From Rhynchopus sp. YZ270_cl-10 (Eukaryota > Euglenozoa > Diplonemea > Diplonemida > Diplonemidae), in contig OZ037890.1 in the NCBI GenBank assembly GCA_964035575.1, forward strand, positions 868,001 through 932,000: DNA of 64,000 nt. The letters are read 5' to 3'. Under the pieces are notes generated by a model that made no database searches, was not told the origin of the DNA, and saw only the letters and a program-made list of their open reading frames with translations. The position numbers and the translations under genes were made by a program. Of the stretch, positions 63,501 to 64,000 are shown piece by piece (the first letter of the stretch is position 1; each line of letters begins with the position of its first letter).

Positions 63501-64000
63501 CAAAAAAAATATTTTTCCAACACATGAAACACGGTAGGGAATCGGTTATGCAGCCACGCCGAAAAAGTTCAATTTAAAGCGAAACTTACACACACTTACG
63601 TACAACTGAGCACAACTGAGCATTACTGAGCACAATTACACCACAATTTCAGCACAATTACAGCGGCCCAAAACGGTTCACTTTCGTGATTTTTTGTGAT
63701 TTTTCGTGATTTTTTGTGAATTTTTGTGATTTTTTGTGATCGACAGAATTTGAAAATATTTTTTGTGAATATTTTTTTCCACACCCCCCCTGTCGCCACC
63801 CCATTGTAAAGAAAAGCCGTGGCTGCTATCTAGTGACAGTAGTCTATAATCAAACAATTTTTTTGAGTTACTCAATAGCGCATTCTCTTCCTCCCTCACC
63901 ACCACACCACCCCCCCTTCAGGGAGCACTTCGAGAAGATCCTTGCCAGAGACGAGGCCAACATCGAAGAGATGAAGAGCAGCTCCGACCGCCTCCTGCGT

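Overview
The window is eukaryotic nuclear DNA from a protist. Genes carry GT-AG introns (15 inferred, nearly all starting GTATG), intergenic DNA is rich in poly-T, poly-A and polypyrimidine runs, and two kinesins, an axonemal-looking TPR protein and a docking-motif adenylate-kinase-like protein suggest a flagellated cell. All 16 recognisable genes, plus one truncated gene copy, lie on the + strand. Most start codons follow a pyrimidine-rich tract ending in AG within about 10-120 bases. Unidirectional genes plus upstream acceptor-like signals are what polycistronic transcription with spliced-leader trans-splicing would leave. With conventional cis introns and a diaminopimelate-decarboxylase-type enzyme, this would fit a euglenozoan such as a diplonemid. 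That placement is inference with low to moderate confidence; no spliced leader is visible here.

Layout: 1.1-3.5 kb, N-terminal-motor kinesin (4 exons). 5.6-6.6 kb, truncated copy of the next gene. 7.7-11.2 kb, SAM/WW protein with three helical repeats. 12.5-13.1 kb, coiled-coil protein. 13.4-15.0 kb, PLP-dependent decarboxylase. 17.5-22.1 kb, full-length USP7-type ubiquitin protease (7 exons). 26.7-28.6 kb, a small ORF and a Walker-type NTPase. 29.9-40.5 kb, gene-poor and repeat-dense. 41.4-42.6 kb, beta-ureidopropionase. 45.4-46.1 kb, degenerate adenylate-kinase-like protein. 46.3-48.0 kb, secreted sedolisin (tripeptidyl peptidase I type). 48.9-50.3 kb, TPR protein. 51.7-53.9 kb, second kinesin. 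54.4-57.1 kb, large helical protein with a possible mitochondrial presequence. 57.5-60.5 kb, zinc-finger/PDZ-like protein. 61.0-61.6 kb, immunophilin-type TPR protein. 62.3 kb to the end, 5' part of a coiled-coil gene. Neighbours share no pathway, as expected if order reflects transcription units rather than function.

The intergenic DNA is unusually structured. I delimit five non-autonomous DNA elements with exact or near-exact terminal inverted repeats and target-site duplications. Three are hAT-like with 8-bp duplications, plus a fourth that encloses one of them. A separate set of small foldback elements has 5-bp duplications. Two approximately 1.04-kb elements with approximately 235-bp inverted ends are nearly identical. 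Satellite arrays of 5-, 7- and 9-bp units are carried inside such elements. More than twenty copies of a hairpin-forming short repeat (stem CTAAGC/GCTTAG, core CACGAGAGG) all point the same way as the genes. An 18S rRNA fragment lies inside a dispersed repeat. No tRNA gene, CRISPR array or autonomous transposase was found.
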